41,197 bases of DNA from Patulibacter sp. (GCF_030655195.1 NZ_JAURWA010000049.1:1-41197); one strand, 5' to 3'. Numbered from the stretch's first letter, positions 22,533 to 30,920 are shown. Notes: a model not told the origin generated them from the sequence alone. Translations and numbers: made by a program.

Positions 22533-22716
22533 CGGGCCCGCAACGTCTCGCCATGGAAACGGACCAACGGCTGAGCGCTGTGCCCGGACGCACGCTTGGA
22601 CGGACAGCCGACACGAGTCCGGCACGAGACCGGCACCGGGTCCGCACGTGGGCGCGCGGGCGGCGGTCTCGCGGCGGCGGGCCGCGGCCGGCCGCGAGGT
22701 GCGGGCCGCCCTGGGC

Positions 22717-23151
22717 TCAGAGCGCCGCGAGCGCCTCCTTCACGAGGCCGGACACCCGCTTGCCGTCCGCACGGCCCCCGGCGGCCGCGATCACGGCCTG
22801 CATCACACGACCCATGTCCTTCTGGCTCGTCGCGCCGGTCTCGGCGATCGCGTCGCCGACCAGGACGCGCAGCTCGTCGTCGCCGAGCTCCTGCGGCAGG
22901 TACGCGGCGATCAGCCCGGCCTCGTAGCGCTCCGGCACGGCCAGCTCGGGACGGTCGTTCTGCTCGTACGTGTCGGCGGACTCCTCACGCCGCTTGCGCT
23001 CGCGACGCAGCACGGCGACCTCGTCCCCCTTGCCCTCCTTCGCGTCCTTCTGCAGCTCGGACAGGACGAGCTGGAGCGCCCCGACGCGCTGCTTGTCGCC
23101 GGCCTTTCGCGCGGCGGTGACGTCGGCCTGGATCCGCTCGAGGATGCTCAT
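22717..23151 (-). CDS. GatB/YqeY domain protein
   Basis: A 144-residue YqeY-family protein, all-helical, related to the tail domain of the GatB amidotransferase subunit. It opens MSILERIQADVTAARKAGDK and has VLRRERKRREESADTYEQND, AAYLPQEL.DDEL and KDMGRVMQAVIA, all typical. In GatB this domain contacts tRNA; the role of free YqeY is not established. The ATG at 23151 is preceded by TACCGT with 7 nt between, which predicts a leaderless mRNA. A 14-bp palindrome (22683-22696) lies just past the stop and may help termination. Confidence 0.92.
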   Translation of the reverse strand: MSILERIQADVTAARKAGDKQRVGALQLVLSELQKDAKEGKGDEVAVLRRERKRREESADTYEQNDRPELAVPERYEAGLIAAYLPQELGDDELRVLVGDAIAETGATSQKDMGRVMQAVIAAAGGRADGKRVSGLVKEALAAL

Positions 23152-23336
23152 GCCCTGAACGGTAGTCCGCGCGCGTCGGCGACCCGTGGCCGGGCCCGCG
23201 TCCGGACCGCTGCGGGGTTGGAGTCCCGACCGTGGGGCGCGTCCCGGAACCGCCGTGTTCCAGCGACGTGCTCCGGGAGCGCGCGCCGTGGGATCGCGGC
23301 GGCCGTGCCGCTCCGGCCGCGCAGCCGCGATCGGCG

Positions 23337-23377
23337 GGTACCGAGAACGGGGCGTACAGACCAACGTTCTCGGTACC
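23337..23377. repeat. 41-nt hairpin element, copy 1
   Basis: GGTACCGAGAACG and CGTTCTCGGTACC form a perfect 13-bp inverted repeat around a 15-nt loop containing GGGCGTACAGACC. Copy 2, 82 bp away, matches at 36 of 41 positions including most of the loop. Confidence 0.85.
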
Positions 23378-23418
23378 TGACCCGGGCGGACGGCCTCCGG
23401 CGGCAGCGGCAGACGCCA

Positions 23419-23459
23419 GGTACCGAGAACAGGGCGTCCAGACCGACATTCTCGGTACG
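23419..23459. repeat. 41-nt hairpin element, copy 2
   Basis: GTACCGAGAA and TTCTCGGTAC form a perfect 10-bp stem around a loop with GGGCGTCCAGACC. The five differences from copy 1 include three that break outer or inner pairs, so the sequence is kept better than the fold. Confidence 0.85.
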
Positions 23460-23580
23460 CGGCCTGGGGACGGCGTCCCACGGCGGCGCTGCGAACGTCG
23501 CGCCCCCAGCCCTGCTTCAGGTCGGCCCGCCGTCGCGCCCCAGCCTCGTCCCGGGTAGACCCTCGCCGTCCGGCTCCGGG

Positions 23581-24147
23581 TCAGCCGTCGGCAGCCACGC
23601 CCCCCGCCGGGTCTCCCCCGCGGTGCGCGTAGCGCGGGCCCTCGCCGATCTCCTCCGCCGGGATGCCGCCCACCGTCACGCCGGCGCGGACGTCGCGGGT
23701 GACGACCGTGCCCGCCGCGAGGGTCGCGTCGTCACCGATCCGGACGCCCCCGACGACCACGACCCCGGTCGAGACGAAGACGCGGTCCCCGACGACGGCG
23801 CGGGCCGCGTGGTCCACGCCGTCCATGCCGAACGTGACCCCGTGGAGGATCGTGACCTGGCTGCCGAACCGGGTGCCGGTGGCGAGGAAGATGCCCGGAC
23901 CGCCGTGGTGCAGGCCGAGGCCCGGGCCGGCCTGGACGTCGGGCGGGATGACGGAGCCGATCACCGCGCGGGTCCAGACGGCGTCCAGCACGCGGTACAG
24001 GAGGTACGCCGGGAACCGGCGACGGCGACGGGCGTGCGCCCAGCCCCCGAAGCGGAAGATCGTGAGCGTGATCCGCGACCACCACGAGGGCGAGGCCGCG
24101 AAGTCCGCCCGGAGGAGCTCGAGCGTGCTGCGCCGGTCACCGGTCAT
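23581..24147 (-). CDS. serine acetyltransferase-like hexapeptide acyltransferase
   Basis: A 188-residue left-handed beta-helix acyltransferase. After a helical N-terminus come hexapeptide turns in IPPDVQAGPGLGLHHGGPGI, the region FGSQVTILHGVTFG with the catalytic-type His, and IGDDATLAAGTVVTRDV. This pattern is like CysE-derived acetyltransferases of polysaccharide loci (WcaB type) rather than CysE itself, which has a longer N-terminal domain. It probably adds an acetyl group to a sugar of the exopolysaccharide. The ATG at 24147 follows TAGTGT with 8 nt between. The CpsB-like phosphatase gene is divergent 217 bp away. Confidence 0.85.
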   Translation of the reverse strand: MTGDRRSTLELLRADFAASPSWWSRITLTIFRFGGWAHARRRRRFPAYLLYRVLDAVWTRAVIGSVIPPDVQAGPGLGLHHGGPGIFLATGTRFGSQVTILHGVTFGMDGVDHAARAVVGDRVFVSTGVVVVGGVRIGDDATLAAGTVVTRDVRAGVTVGGIPAEEIGEGPRYAHRGGDPAGGVAADG

Positions 24148-24364
24148 CGAGCACGACACTAGCGGCGGGCCGCCGCCCAGCATCACCGCGGGACGGTCCC
24201 GCGCGGCCGGCATCTGCGCGCGGCCGGCCCGCACCCGCCCCACCGCTGCCGCCCCGGCCAGCGCCGCGCACGGCCCGTCCCACCACCGCCGCCACGACCA
24301 GCGGCCCCGCACGCCCCGCCCCTTCGCGGCCCCGCCCCCGGTCCGCCATCATGCGTCGCACCCC

Positions 24365-25123
24365 GTGATCGACCTGCACTGCCACATCCTCCCCGGCATC
24401 GACGACGGCCCGGACGACATGGCCGGGTCCCTGGCGATGGCCCGCGAGCACGTCGCCCGCGGCACCACGACGGTGGTCGCCACCCCGCACGTCGGCTGGG
24501 ACTACCCGAACGGTCCGGAGGACGTCGCGGCCGGGGTGATCGCGGTCAACGCGGCGCTGCAGTCCGAGGGGATCCCCCTCGAGGTCCTCGCCGGCGCCGA
24601 GGTCGCACTGACCCGCGCGGTCGACATGACCGCCGAGCAGCTCGCGGCCCTCAGGCTCGGCGACGGGCCGTGGTTGCTCCTCGAGGCGCCGATCTCGGTC
24701 GATGCGCCGGGGATCGACGGCCTCGTCGGGATCGTCCAGAGCCGCGGCGTCCGCGTGCTGCTCGCACACCCGGAGCGCTGCGCGTCGTTCCACACCGACC
24801 CCGACCTGCTGGCGCGCCTGGTGGCCGGCGGCTGCCTGGCCCAGGTGACCGCCGGGGCGCTCACCGGCTTCTTCGGCCGCACCGTGCAGGCCGCGGCGCG
24901 GCGCTACGTCGACGAGGGCCTCGTGCACGTGGTCGCGTCGGACTCGCACGACGACCGCCACCGCGCCCCCGGCATGGGCGGCCCGATGGACGAGGCGGGC
25001 TACGCCGACCTGCGCGCCTGGATGGCCACCGACGTCCCCCGCGCCCTGCTCGACGGCGTCCCGGTGCCGCCGCGCCCGGCGTTCACGCCGCCGAAGGCGA
25101 AGCGCAAGCGCTTCTGGCGCTGA
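24365..25123 (+). CDS. CpsB/YwqE-type tyrosine-protein phosphatase (PHP fold)
   Basis: A 252-residue PHP-family metallophosphoesterase. Metal ligands are visible at DLHCHILPGIDDGP (residues 3-16), TPHVGW, HPERC and SDSHDD. These match CpsB and YwqE, manganese-dependent phosphatases that reverse the autophosphorylation of BY-kinases and so tune capsule or exopolysaccharide export. The obvious partner is the BY-kinase at 14611-16071, although that protein lacks the usual tyrosine cluster. The GTG at 24365 begins directly before the first metal motif, as in relatives. A basic C-terminal tail (KAKRKRFWR) ends the protein. Confidence 0.9.
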   Translation: MIDLHCHILPGIDDGPDDMAGSLAMAREHVARGTTTVVATPHVGWDYPNGPEDVAAGVIAVNAALQSEGIPLEVLAGAEVALTRAVDMTAEQLAALRLGDGPWLLLEAPISVDAPGIDGLVGIVQSRGVRVLLAHPERCASFHTDPDLLARLVAGGCLAQVTAGALTGFFGRTVQAAARRYVDEGLVHVVASDSHDDRHRAPGMGGPMDEAGYADLRAWMATDVPRALLDGVPVPPRPAFTPPKAKRKRFWR

Positions 25124-25140
25124 GGCGCCGCCCCGCCCCT

Positions 25141-25204
25141 GGCCGTCCGCCCCGGGCCGGGTGGGAGGTGCCACGAGGCACCCCCCCGCCCCGGGCGGAC
25201 GGCC
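25141..25204. terminator. large nested hairpin between convergent genes
   Basis: The outer arms at 25141-25157 and 25188-25204 match at 16 of 17 positions (GGCCGTCCGCCC side). An inner perfect hairpin GGTGCC-ACGA-GGCACC lies at 25167-25182. It fills the 111-bp gap between the phosphatase and amidase 3' ends and could terminate both. Confidence 0.6.
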
Positions 25205-25234
25205 CACGGCCGCCCACCCCGTCGGGGCGTCCTC

Positions 25235-28200
25235 CTACCGCCGTGCGACCTTCGCCGGCGAGACCTTCACGGTCGTCGTCCTCGGGACGGTGATCCCGCC
25301 GGTGCCCGTGAACGAGACCTTCACCGTGACGGTGCGGCCCCGCTTGAGGCTGCGGCGCATCGCCTCGGTCGGGCGCATCAGGACGACGAAGGTGCGGCCG
25401 CCCTTCAGCGTTATCGTCCTGGTGCCGACGATCGCGGCACCGCGCTTGACCAGCACCCGGACCCGGCAGCTCGCCGTGCCCTTGGCGCAGGAGACCGGGA
25501 TCCCGAAGCGGCCCTTCCGGTCGAGCCTCACCGTGCGCTTCGTCAGCTTCACGACGGTCGCCTTGGCCGGGGTCGCCGGGGTGGCGGGCGTCGCGGGTGC
25601 TGCGGGCGTCCCCGGTGCGCCCGGCGTCGCCGGGGTCGCGGGCGTCGCCGGGGTGGCCGGGGTCCCGGGGGCGTCCGGGGTCCCGGGCGTCGTCGGCGCC
25701 GGATCGAGCGGCGCGAACGTGAACGCGAAGTTCCGGTCGCCCGGGTTGCACTTCTCGTTCGTCGTGAACGTGCTGCCGGTGACGCAACGGAACATGCTCG
25801 GGTTCGTGACGCTCGGGGCCTGGCGGACCTTCGTCGCCTGCTCGAACGCGTAACCGTCGTTCAGGAGCGTCGTCTCGCGGAACGCGGCGGCGATGAACAC
25901 CACGCTCTGCGGGTTGCCGCCCGTCGCCCCCGTGCCGTAGCCGGCGGGGACGGTCAGGACCGGGTAGCCCGCACGATCGGCGACGTTGACCAGCCCGTTG
26001 CCCGAGGGCACCGCGATGATCTCGAAGTCGTCCGTGGCGTCGGCCGGTGTCCCGTTGTTCAGGATCCCGTCGATCGTCGCGGCGGCGGCGGCCTTGCCGG
26101 TCGTGCGGTTGGTGTCGTACGTGGCCTGCGTCGCCGGGTCGGTCAGGTCGACCGCCTGGGCGTCGTTCAGCTCACCCTGCTGGTACTTCAGACCCTCGTC
26201 CGCGTGCCCGGCGTTGTAGGCGATGATCTCGGCGAGCGACTTCGCGCCCGTCCCGCCCGTGCCGGCGAGGTAGGCGTTGAGGTCGCGCTTGAGCTCCGAC
26301 CGGGCGATGCTCGGCGCCGTCGGAGCCGTGTACGTCTTGGCGACGGTCGTGGCTCCGAGGGTGCCCAGCGTGGTGAGGACGCTCGGGAACGGCGCGGTCG
26401 TGCTGTTGACGTAGGCGACCCGCTTGCCGGAGAGCGCCGTCGTCGACAGGCCCGCCAGGTAGTTGGGCACCGTCGGGGCGCCGGTCGTGGCGGCGTCCGT
26501 GGCGTCGGTGCCCGCGATCGCCTGCAGCTGCATCGCCGCGTCGTACACCGACTGGGTGATCGGGCCGGGCGAGTCCTGCGACGTCGCGGTCGGGAGGATG
26601 CCGGTCCGGCTGACCCGTCCGACGGTCGGCTTGAGCGCGACCACCCCGGCGCTGCCGGCCGGGGCGATCATCTGCGCCGTGTCGGTCGAGGTCTCCGTGC
26701 CGACGGTCATCGCCGCCAGGCCGGTCGACGTGGCGGCGGCCGCACCGGCGGACGAGCCGGTCCAGGGGTTCCAGGTGTCGATCGGCAGCAGGGTCTGGCC
26801 GCCGAGCGACGAGTAGCCCTCGGGCATGTTGGCGTCGAAGACGCCGTTCAGCTCGGAGACGTTCGTCTTGCCGAGGATGATCGCGCCGGCGGCCTCGAGC
26901 TTCGCCACGAGCGCCGCGTCCTTCGTGGCCTTCGTGCCTTGCAGGGCGATCGAGCCGCCGGTGGTCGGCAGGCCCTCCGCGTCGATGACGTCGGAGAGCA
27001 GGATCGGCAGACCCTCGAGCCGGCGACGCTGACCGCTCGCGCGGGCGGCGTCGGAGGCCTTGGCCTGCGCGACGGCGTCGGGGTTCAGCGACCGGACGGC
27101 CTGGATCGCCGGGCCCTCGGCGTTGACCCGGGCGATCCGCTTCAGGTAGGCGCGGGTCAGCGACTCGGAGCTCAGGCGACCGGCGCTCATCCGGTTCATC
27201 AGGCTCTGCGCCGTCTCGGTCTCCAGCGAGAAGCCGAGCTCGGGGGCGTCGCCGGCGGCCGCGGACGCCTCGTCGTAGTCCGGGTTGCAGGCGCCGCGGT
27301 CGGCGTGCGGGGGTGCCGGGACGGTGTCGGCGCAGCGGTACATGCTGGGGTTGACCTCGCTGGCGGGCTTGCGCAGCTTGGTGCCCTGCTCGATCGCGTA
27401 CGCGACGCCGATGAGGTCGCGCTCGGAGTACGCGCCACCGTGGATGGAGATGTTGACCGCGCGGCGCTGCGTCGCGCTGTAGCCCATCGGGATCGTCAGC
27501 TGCGGGTAGCCGGCGCGAGCGCCGTTGCCGCCGACGCTGCCGACCATCGCGACGACGTCGTCGGCCGGGTCGGCGTTGCCGCCGCTCAGCGTGTCCTCGA
27601 TCTGCTTGTGCGTGATCCGCTTGCCCTCGACCAGGCCGTTGCGGTACGCGACCGACGCGGCGGAGTCGTCCGAGATGTCGATCGCCTCGGACGCGGTGTG
27701 GGTGCTGTTGCCGAACTTCAGCGCCTGCGAGGCCTCCTCCTGGTTCTTGGCGATCTCCTCCGCGAGCGACTTGATCGGGGCGTCCGCACCGAGGTGCTGG
27801 TAGTAGTGCGTGACGTCGCGCTTGGCCTCGTAGTTGAGGCTGAAGCCCGAGGGGATGGGCCCGGAGGCGGCCGCGGCGGGACGCTCGACGAGGATCGCGC
27901 CGGCGGCCTCGAGCGCGTCGAGCGCCTGGTCCAGCGTGCTGCCGTCGGTGCGGGTGCCGTTCCAGCCGACCCGCTTGCCCTTCACGAAGTCCAGGCTGAG
28001 CGCGGACATGTAGTCCGGGAGGGTCTTCGGGACGGGCGGGATGACGTCCTCGTCCTTGACGCCCGGGCCCCAGACGCCCTTGTAGTAGTTCGCGTTCTCC
28101 TCGTCGTAGCCCGCGATGGACTGCAGCGTCATCGCGGCGTTGGCGACCGTGCGGTCCATCGGACCCGCGGTGTCCTGCGACGCGGAGATCGGCCCGATGC

Positions 28201-28927
28201 CGACGCCCGGCACCAGGCCGACGGTCGGGCGCAGGCCCACGATCCCGTTGGCCTGCGACGGCGAGATGATCGACCCGGAGGTCTCGGTGCCGATCGTGAG
28301 CGCTGAGAGCGCCGCTGCGCCGGCGGCACCGGTGCCGGAGGACGAGCCGGAGACGTCCTGATCGGTGTCGAGCCCGTTGAGGACCTGGCCGATGAGGTTG
28401 GAGAACCCGGAGTGCTGGCTGCCGAAGAAGTTGGCGAACTCGGAGAGCCCGAGCTTGCCGAGGATCACGACGCCGCGCTCGCGCAGGTGCTTGACCAGCC
28501 CGGCGTCCTTCGCCGGGTACGAGTTGCGGAGGCTGTAGTTGCCGTTCGACGTGTACATCCCCTTCACGTCGATGAGGTCCTTCATGAGGATCGGCAGACC
28601 GTCGGCGGGCCCGAGCGACTGCCCGGCCTTCCGGCGGGCGTCGGCCGCGGCGGCCTCGCGCAGCGCGTCGGTGTTGAACTGCGACACGGCGTTCAGGCCG
28701 GGCCCGCGCTTGTTGAGCGCCTGGATCCGGTCGATGTAGGCCTGGGTCAGCTCGACCGAGGTCAGCGACCCCTCCTGCATGAGCTTCACGGCCTGTGGGC
28801 CGGTCAGCGTCTCGAGGTCGAGCGTCGGCGCGGCGCTCGCGGCCGGGACGACGGTGGCGGCCGAGAGGCCGGCCACGGTGAGGGCGAGCGCGACGCGGCG
28901 TCGCGCCCGTGGGCGGATGGGTGACAA
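25235..28927 (-). CDS. secreted tandem amidase-signature protein, second domain degenerate
   Basis: A 1230-residue exported protein. A signal peptide (1 to about 33) is followed by two amidase-signature domains (about 35-555 and 565-1020), each ending NPSMYRC/NPSMFRC plus a CNP motif, so one arose by duplication. Domain 1 has the full Lys-Ser-Ser triad: Lys116 (LPILMKD), cis-Ser195 (SGSSSG) and Ser219 (ETSGSI). Domain 2 has Ser645 where Lys should be and TDTAQMI instead of the nucleophile region. A Pro/Ala/Thr linker and a basic beta-rich module (about 1120-1230) follow. The TTG start at 28927 has GGAG 6-8 nt upstream and sits directly before the signal peptide. The substrate is unknown; these enzymes hydrolyse amides. 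Confidence 0.88.
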   Translation of the reverse strand: MSPIRPRARRRVALALTVAGLSAATVVPAASAAPTLDLETLTGPQAVKLMQEGSLTSVELTQAYIDRIQALNKRGPGLNAVSQFNTDALREAAAADARRKAGQSLGPADGLPILMKDLIDVKGMYTSNGNYSLRNSYPAKDAGLVKHLRERGVVILGKLGLSEFANFFGSQHSGFSNLIGQVLNGLDTDQDVSGSSSGTGAAGAAALSALTIGTETSGSIISPSQANGIVGLRPTVGLVPGVGIGPISASQDTAGPMDRTVANAAMTLQSIAGYDEENANYYKGVWGPGVKDEDVIPPVPKTLPDYMSALSLDFVKGKRVGWNGTRTDGSTLDQALDALEAAGAILVERPAAAASGPIPSGFSLNYEAKRDVTHYYQHLGADAPIKSLAEEIAKNQEEASQALKFGNSTHTASEAIDISDDSAASVAYRNGLVEGKRITHKQIEDTLSGGNADPADDVVAMVGSVGGNGARAGYPQLTIPMGYSATQRRAVNISIHGGAYSERDLIGVAYAIEQGTKLRKPASEVNPSMYRCADTVPAPPHADRGACNPDYDEASAAAGDAPELGFSLETETAQSLMNRMSAGRLSSESLTRAYLKRIARVNAEGPAIQAVRSLNPDAVAQAKASDAARASGQRRRLEGLPILLSDVIDAEGLPTTGGSIALQGTKATKDAALVAKLEAAGAIILGKTNVSELNGVFDANMPEGYSSLGGQTLLPIDTWNPWTGSSAGAAAATSTGLAAMTVGTETSTDTAQMIAPAGSAGVVALKPTVGRVSRTGILPTATSQDSPGPITQSVYDAAMQLQAIAGTDATDAATTGAPTVPNYLAGLSTTALSGKRVAYVNSTTAPFPSVLTTLGTLGATTVAKTYTAPTAPSIARSELKRDLNAYLAGTGGTGAKSLAEIIAYNAGHADEGLKYQQGELNDAQAVDLTDPATQATYDTNRTTGKAAAAATIDGILNNGTPADATDDFEIIAVPSGNGLVNVADRAGYPVLTVPAGYGTGATGGNPQSVVFIAAAFRETTLLNDGYAFEQATKVRQAPSVTNPSMFRCVTGSTFTTNEKCNPGDRNFAFTFAPLDPAPTTPGTPDAPGTPATPATPATPATPGAPGTPAAPATPATPATPAKATVVKLTKRTVRLDRKGRFGIPVSCAKGTASCRVRVLVKRGAAIVGTRTITLKGGRTFVVLMRPTEAMRRSLKRGRTVTVKVSFTGTGGITVPRTTTVKVSPAKVARR
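25560..25690. repeat. PAT-rich linker repeats
   Basis: Short 9-bp-period repeats (GTCGCCGGG-like) within the amidase gene encode TPATPATPATPATPGAPGTP-type sequence, a flexible spacer. Length variation among strains would be expected. Confidence 0.7.
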
Positions 28928-29391
28928 GGGAGTCTCCGTCGGGTGCGTGGTGCCCGCACCCGATCGCCGGTCGTCCGCCCCTGCGGAGGGGACGGTCGAC
29001 GACGCGGCTTGCGGGTGGGCGACGGGGACGCCAGGTCGGCCCCTCCGCCGCTCCCCTGTCCTGGTGGACAACCCCTCTGCCCTGCTCGGCGGTCCTGCGG
29101 AGGACGGCATGGAGGCTCTGGCCACCCCGCCTCGCCCCGAGTCCTGGCGCGTAGCCGCTACTGGGACGGTCGGTCGCAGATCGGGGCGGGCCCCGATCCG
29201 GGCGTGCGGCGTAAACGCACATTGGCCGCGTCCCGGGAGGCCGTTCCGGCCGGGTCATCACGATGTCCGCGATGGTCCCCCTGCAGTGTCCGGCGCCGAT
29301 CGGTGCGCCGCTCGCGCCTCGGCGACGACGAGGTCGACCGCGGCGTCGTGCGACGCCGTCGCCGGCAGCCGCAGCCGCTGACCGGCCCCGC
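28928..29391 (-). other. long folded leader of the amidase gene
   Basis: 464 bases without a convincing gene, upstream of the amidase start. A hairpin CGGGTGCG/CGCACCCG (28940-28962) sits just before the ribosome site. A larger structure is closed by CCTCCGC (29042-29048) and GCGGAGG (29097-29103), with inner CCGCCG/CGGCGG and TGTCC-TGGT-GGACA. A TAGCGGCTA palindrome lies at 29152-29160. It may be a cis-regulatory RNA, but no known class is recognised. Confidence 0.4.
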
Positions 29392-29559
29392 TCAGTGCAG
29401 CCGGAGCTGCTGGCCGGCGACTGGCGCGACCTGTGACCGGCGCGCGGCGCGGTCCTCCTTCATCACCAGCGCCAGGTCGGCGAAGACCACGGCGAAGTTG
29501 AAGCCCAGCCAGAGGACGATCGCGGCGACGACGAGGAGCATGTCCCGACTATCGGGCAT
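29392..29559 (-). CDS. mini membrane protein (single TM, W-x3-N motif)
   Basis: A 55-residue protein with one transmembrane helix (residues about 7-32, MLLVVAAIVLWLGFNFAVVF) and a charged tail (MKEDRAARRSQ). The Trp followed four residues later by Asn, then F-A-V-V, lines up with the two other tiny proteins at 14176-14379 and 37708-37857. It lies upstream of the amidase on the same strand with a 464-bp gap, so it is probably a separate gene. The function is unknown. Confidence 0.5.
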   Translation of the reverse strand: MPDSRDMLLVVAAIVLWLGFNFAVVFADLALVMKEDRAARRSQVAPVAGQQLRLH

Positions 29560-29703
29560 GGCAACACCGCTGACCACCCGTCGGACCTCGAACGGACGTT
29601 TCACCGATGTGTGCGCGCCGTCCCGTCGCTTCGAACCCGCATTCAGGGTCGGGGACGCCACCTCCCCCGCCCCACGACACCTGCTCGCGGACCGGCCGAG
29701 ATG

Positions 29704-29715
29704 GGCCAAATGGCC
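29704..29715. promoter_or_regulatory. palindrome upstream of the TetR-type gene
   Basis: GGCCA-AA-TGGCC, about 25 bp before a TAGGAT -10-like box at 29740-29745. A possible autoregulatory site; the evidence is weak because it is short. Confidence 0.3.
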
Positions 29716-29785
29716 GATGACGACGCTCACCGGCGTTCGTAGGATGCGGGGTCGTGACGGGGGAGCACCGATCGATGCGCCACCC

Positions 29786-30505
29786 GTGACCGTCCGCGAG
29801 GAGATCGTCGAGGCCGCCCTCCGGCGGATCGGCGACGCGGATCTCAGCGGCCTCTTCCGCTCGGTGACCCCGGACGCGCTCGCCGCGGACGCGCCGTGGT
29901 CGGCGTCGTCGGTCAGGTACCACTTCGGCACCGCCCCGGACGACGACGCGGCCGGCCGCCTGGCGTTCAACCGGCGCGACCTCGGCCTCGCGGTGCTCGA
30001 GGCCGCGCTGCAGGACGCGATCGGAGCGAGCGCGGACGCTGCCGACGTCTACCGCGCCGCCGCGGAGTCGCTCCCGTCGCGCGGGTCGATGGACGAGGTC
30101 CTCGACGCGGTGAAGGCCAACCTCGCCGCGTTCGTGCCGGGCGCGTCGCCGGAGGACGTCTCGCCGCGAGAACGCATGTACTTCCTCGCCCTGGCCGTGT
30201 GCGACGAGGACCGGGACGTCTCGCGGCGGCTGCGCGAGGCGCGGTCGCGGCAGATCGAGCGCTACGCCCCGATGTACCGCGCGTATCTCGACGCGCTCGA
30301 CCGCGAGCTGCACCCCGAGCGCACCGTGGCCGACCTGGCCAACGCGATCTACGCGCTGCTCGACGGGCACATCGCTCGGCTGCGCTTCGATCCGAGCGTG
30401 CCGTCGGAGTGGGTGGGCGAGGCGGTCCTGACGCTCTTCGCCTCCTTCACCGTCCGGCGGGGCGCGATGCCGCGCACCGCGTCGGACGAGCTGCTCGGGG
30501 GCTGA
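29786..30505 (+). CDS. TetR-type transcriptional regulator
   Basis: A 239-residue regulator. The N-terminus VTVREEIVEAALRRIGDADL, then TPDALAADAPWSASSVRYHF, follows the TetR helix-turn-helix plan, although the recognition region is diverged and includes an insert. The rest is a helical ligand and dimer domain. The GTG at 29786 places the first helix where it belongs; an ATG at 29744 is an alternative that adds a poor N-terminus and would start inside a TAGGAT box. A GGCCA-AA-TGGCC palindrome at 29704-29715 upstream may be its own operator. Its targets are unknown; it is convergent with the cupin gene. Confidence 0.78.
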   Translation: MTVREEIVEAALRRIGDADLSGLFRSVTPDALAADAPWSASSVRYHFGTAPDDDAAGRLAFNRRDLGLAVLEAALQDAIGASADAADVYRAAAESLPSRGSMDEVLDAVKANLAAFVPGASPEDVSPRERMYFLALAVCDEDRDVSRRLREARSRQIERYAPMYRAYLDALDRELHPERTVADLANAIYALLDGHIARLRFDPSVPSEWVGEAVLTLFASFTVRRGAMPRTASDELLGG

Positions 30506-30509
30506 CGCG

Positions 30510-30920
30510 CTACGGCGCCGACGTGCCCTCGCGGCCGTACTGGTCCTCGAGCCGCACGACGTCGTCGAGCTCGGGGGTGGAGACCTCGAAGAACGCGGAG
30601 TCCTCGATCGCCTCGACGGTGTGGACGGTGCCCGGCGTGTTCCGCCAGGTGGTGCCGACCTCGATGATCGTCTCGCCGACGTTGTCGCGGTCGGGGCCCT
30701 GGTAGAGCCGCATCTTGCCCTTGATCAGGTGCGACGTCTCGTCCTTGTTGTCGTGGTACTGCAGCGACAGCTTGTGGCCGGCCGTGACGTGGATGATCTT
30801 GCCGGCGTAGTGCTCGGTGTGGGCGAACCAGATCTCGTGGCCCCACGGCTTCTCGATCCGCTTGGGCATGTCGGGCGCCATCCCGAGGTTCTCGTCCGGC
30901 ATCGTCGTCATCTCTGTCAT
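30510..30920 (-). CDS. cupin-domain protein (mannose-6-phosphate isomerase-like)
   Basis: A 136-residue single-cupin protein. KPWGHEIWFAHTEHYAGKII, HKLSLQYHDNKDETSHLIKG (with metal ligands H, H and E) and NTPGTVHTVEAIEDSAFFEV (third His) are the two cupin motifs. It resembles the cupin end of mannose-1-phosphate guanylyltransferase/phosphomannose isomerase proteins, so binding of a sugar phosphate is plausible but unproved. The ATG at 30920 follows an AGAGAGGAC ribosome-type sequence; a second ATG three codons on is possible. It converges on the TetR gene with a 4-nt gap. Confidence 0.85.
   Translation of the reverse strand: MTEMTTMPDENLGMAPDMPKRIEKPWGHEIWFAHTEHYAGKIIHVTAGHKLSLQYHDNKDETSHLIKGKMRLYQGPDRDNVGETIIEVGTTWRNTPGTVHTVEAIEDSAFFEVSTPELDDVVRLEDQYGREGTSAP

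Larger units (their letters stand above)
23152..23580. other. structured intergenic region
   Basis: 429 bases between the acyltransferase 3' end and the YqeY start (both minus strand). Besides the YqeY -10 box it holds three successive hairpins: 23292-23332 (9-bp stem GATCGCGGC/GCCGCGATC with an inner stem) and the duplicated 41-nt element at 23337-23377 and 23419-23459. No open frame here looks coding. Confidence 0.55.

Noticed and set aside
23337..23459. CRISPR array
   Set aside because: Only two copies, each palindromic with a conserved loop, no regular spacers and no cas genes nearby.
22105..24162. Plus-strand open frame of 685 codons
   Set aside because: It covers several minus-strand genes and the hairpin region, and has no recognisable domains; it is a shadow frame.
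28981..29160. c-di-AMP (ydaO) riboswitch before a secreted hydrolase
   Set aside because: The conserved ydaO core sequences are not found in the leader.
29754..29785. TetR-type gene at 29786 as another leaderless case (TAGGAT then GTG at 29754)
   Set aside because: The GTG at that spacing is out of frame with the TetR coding frame, so this gene was left out of the leaderless set.
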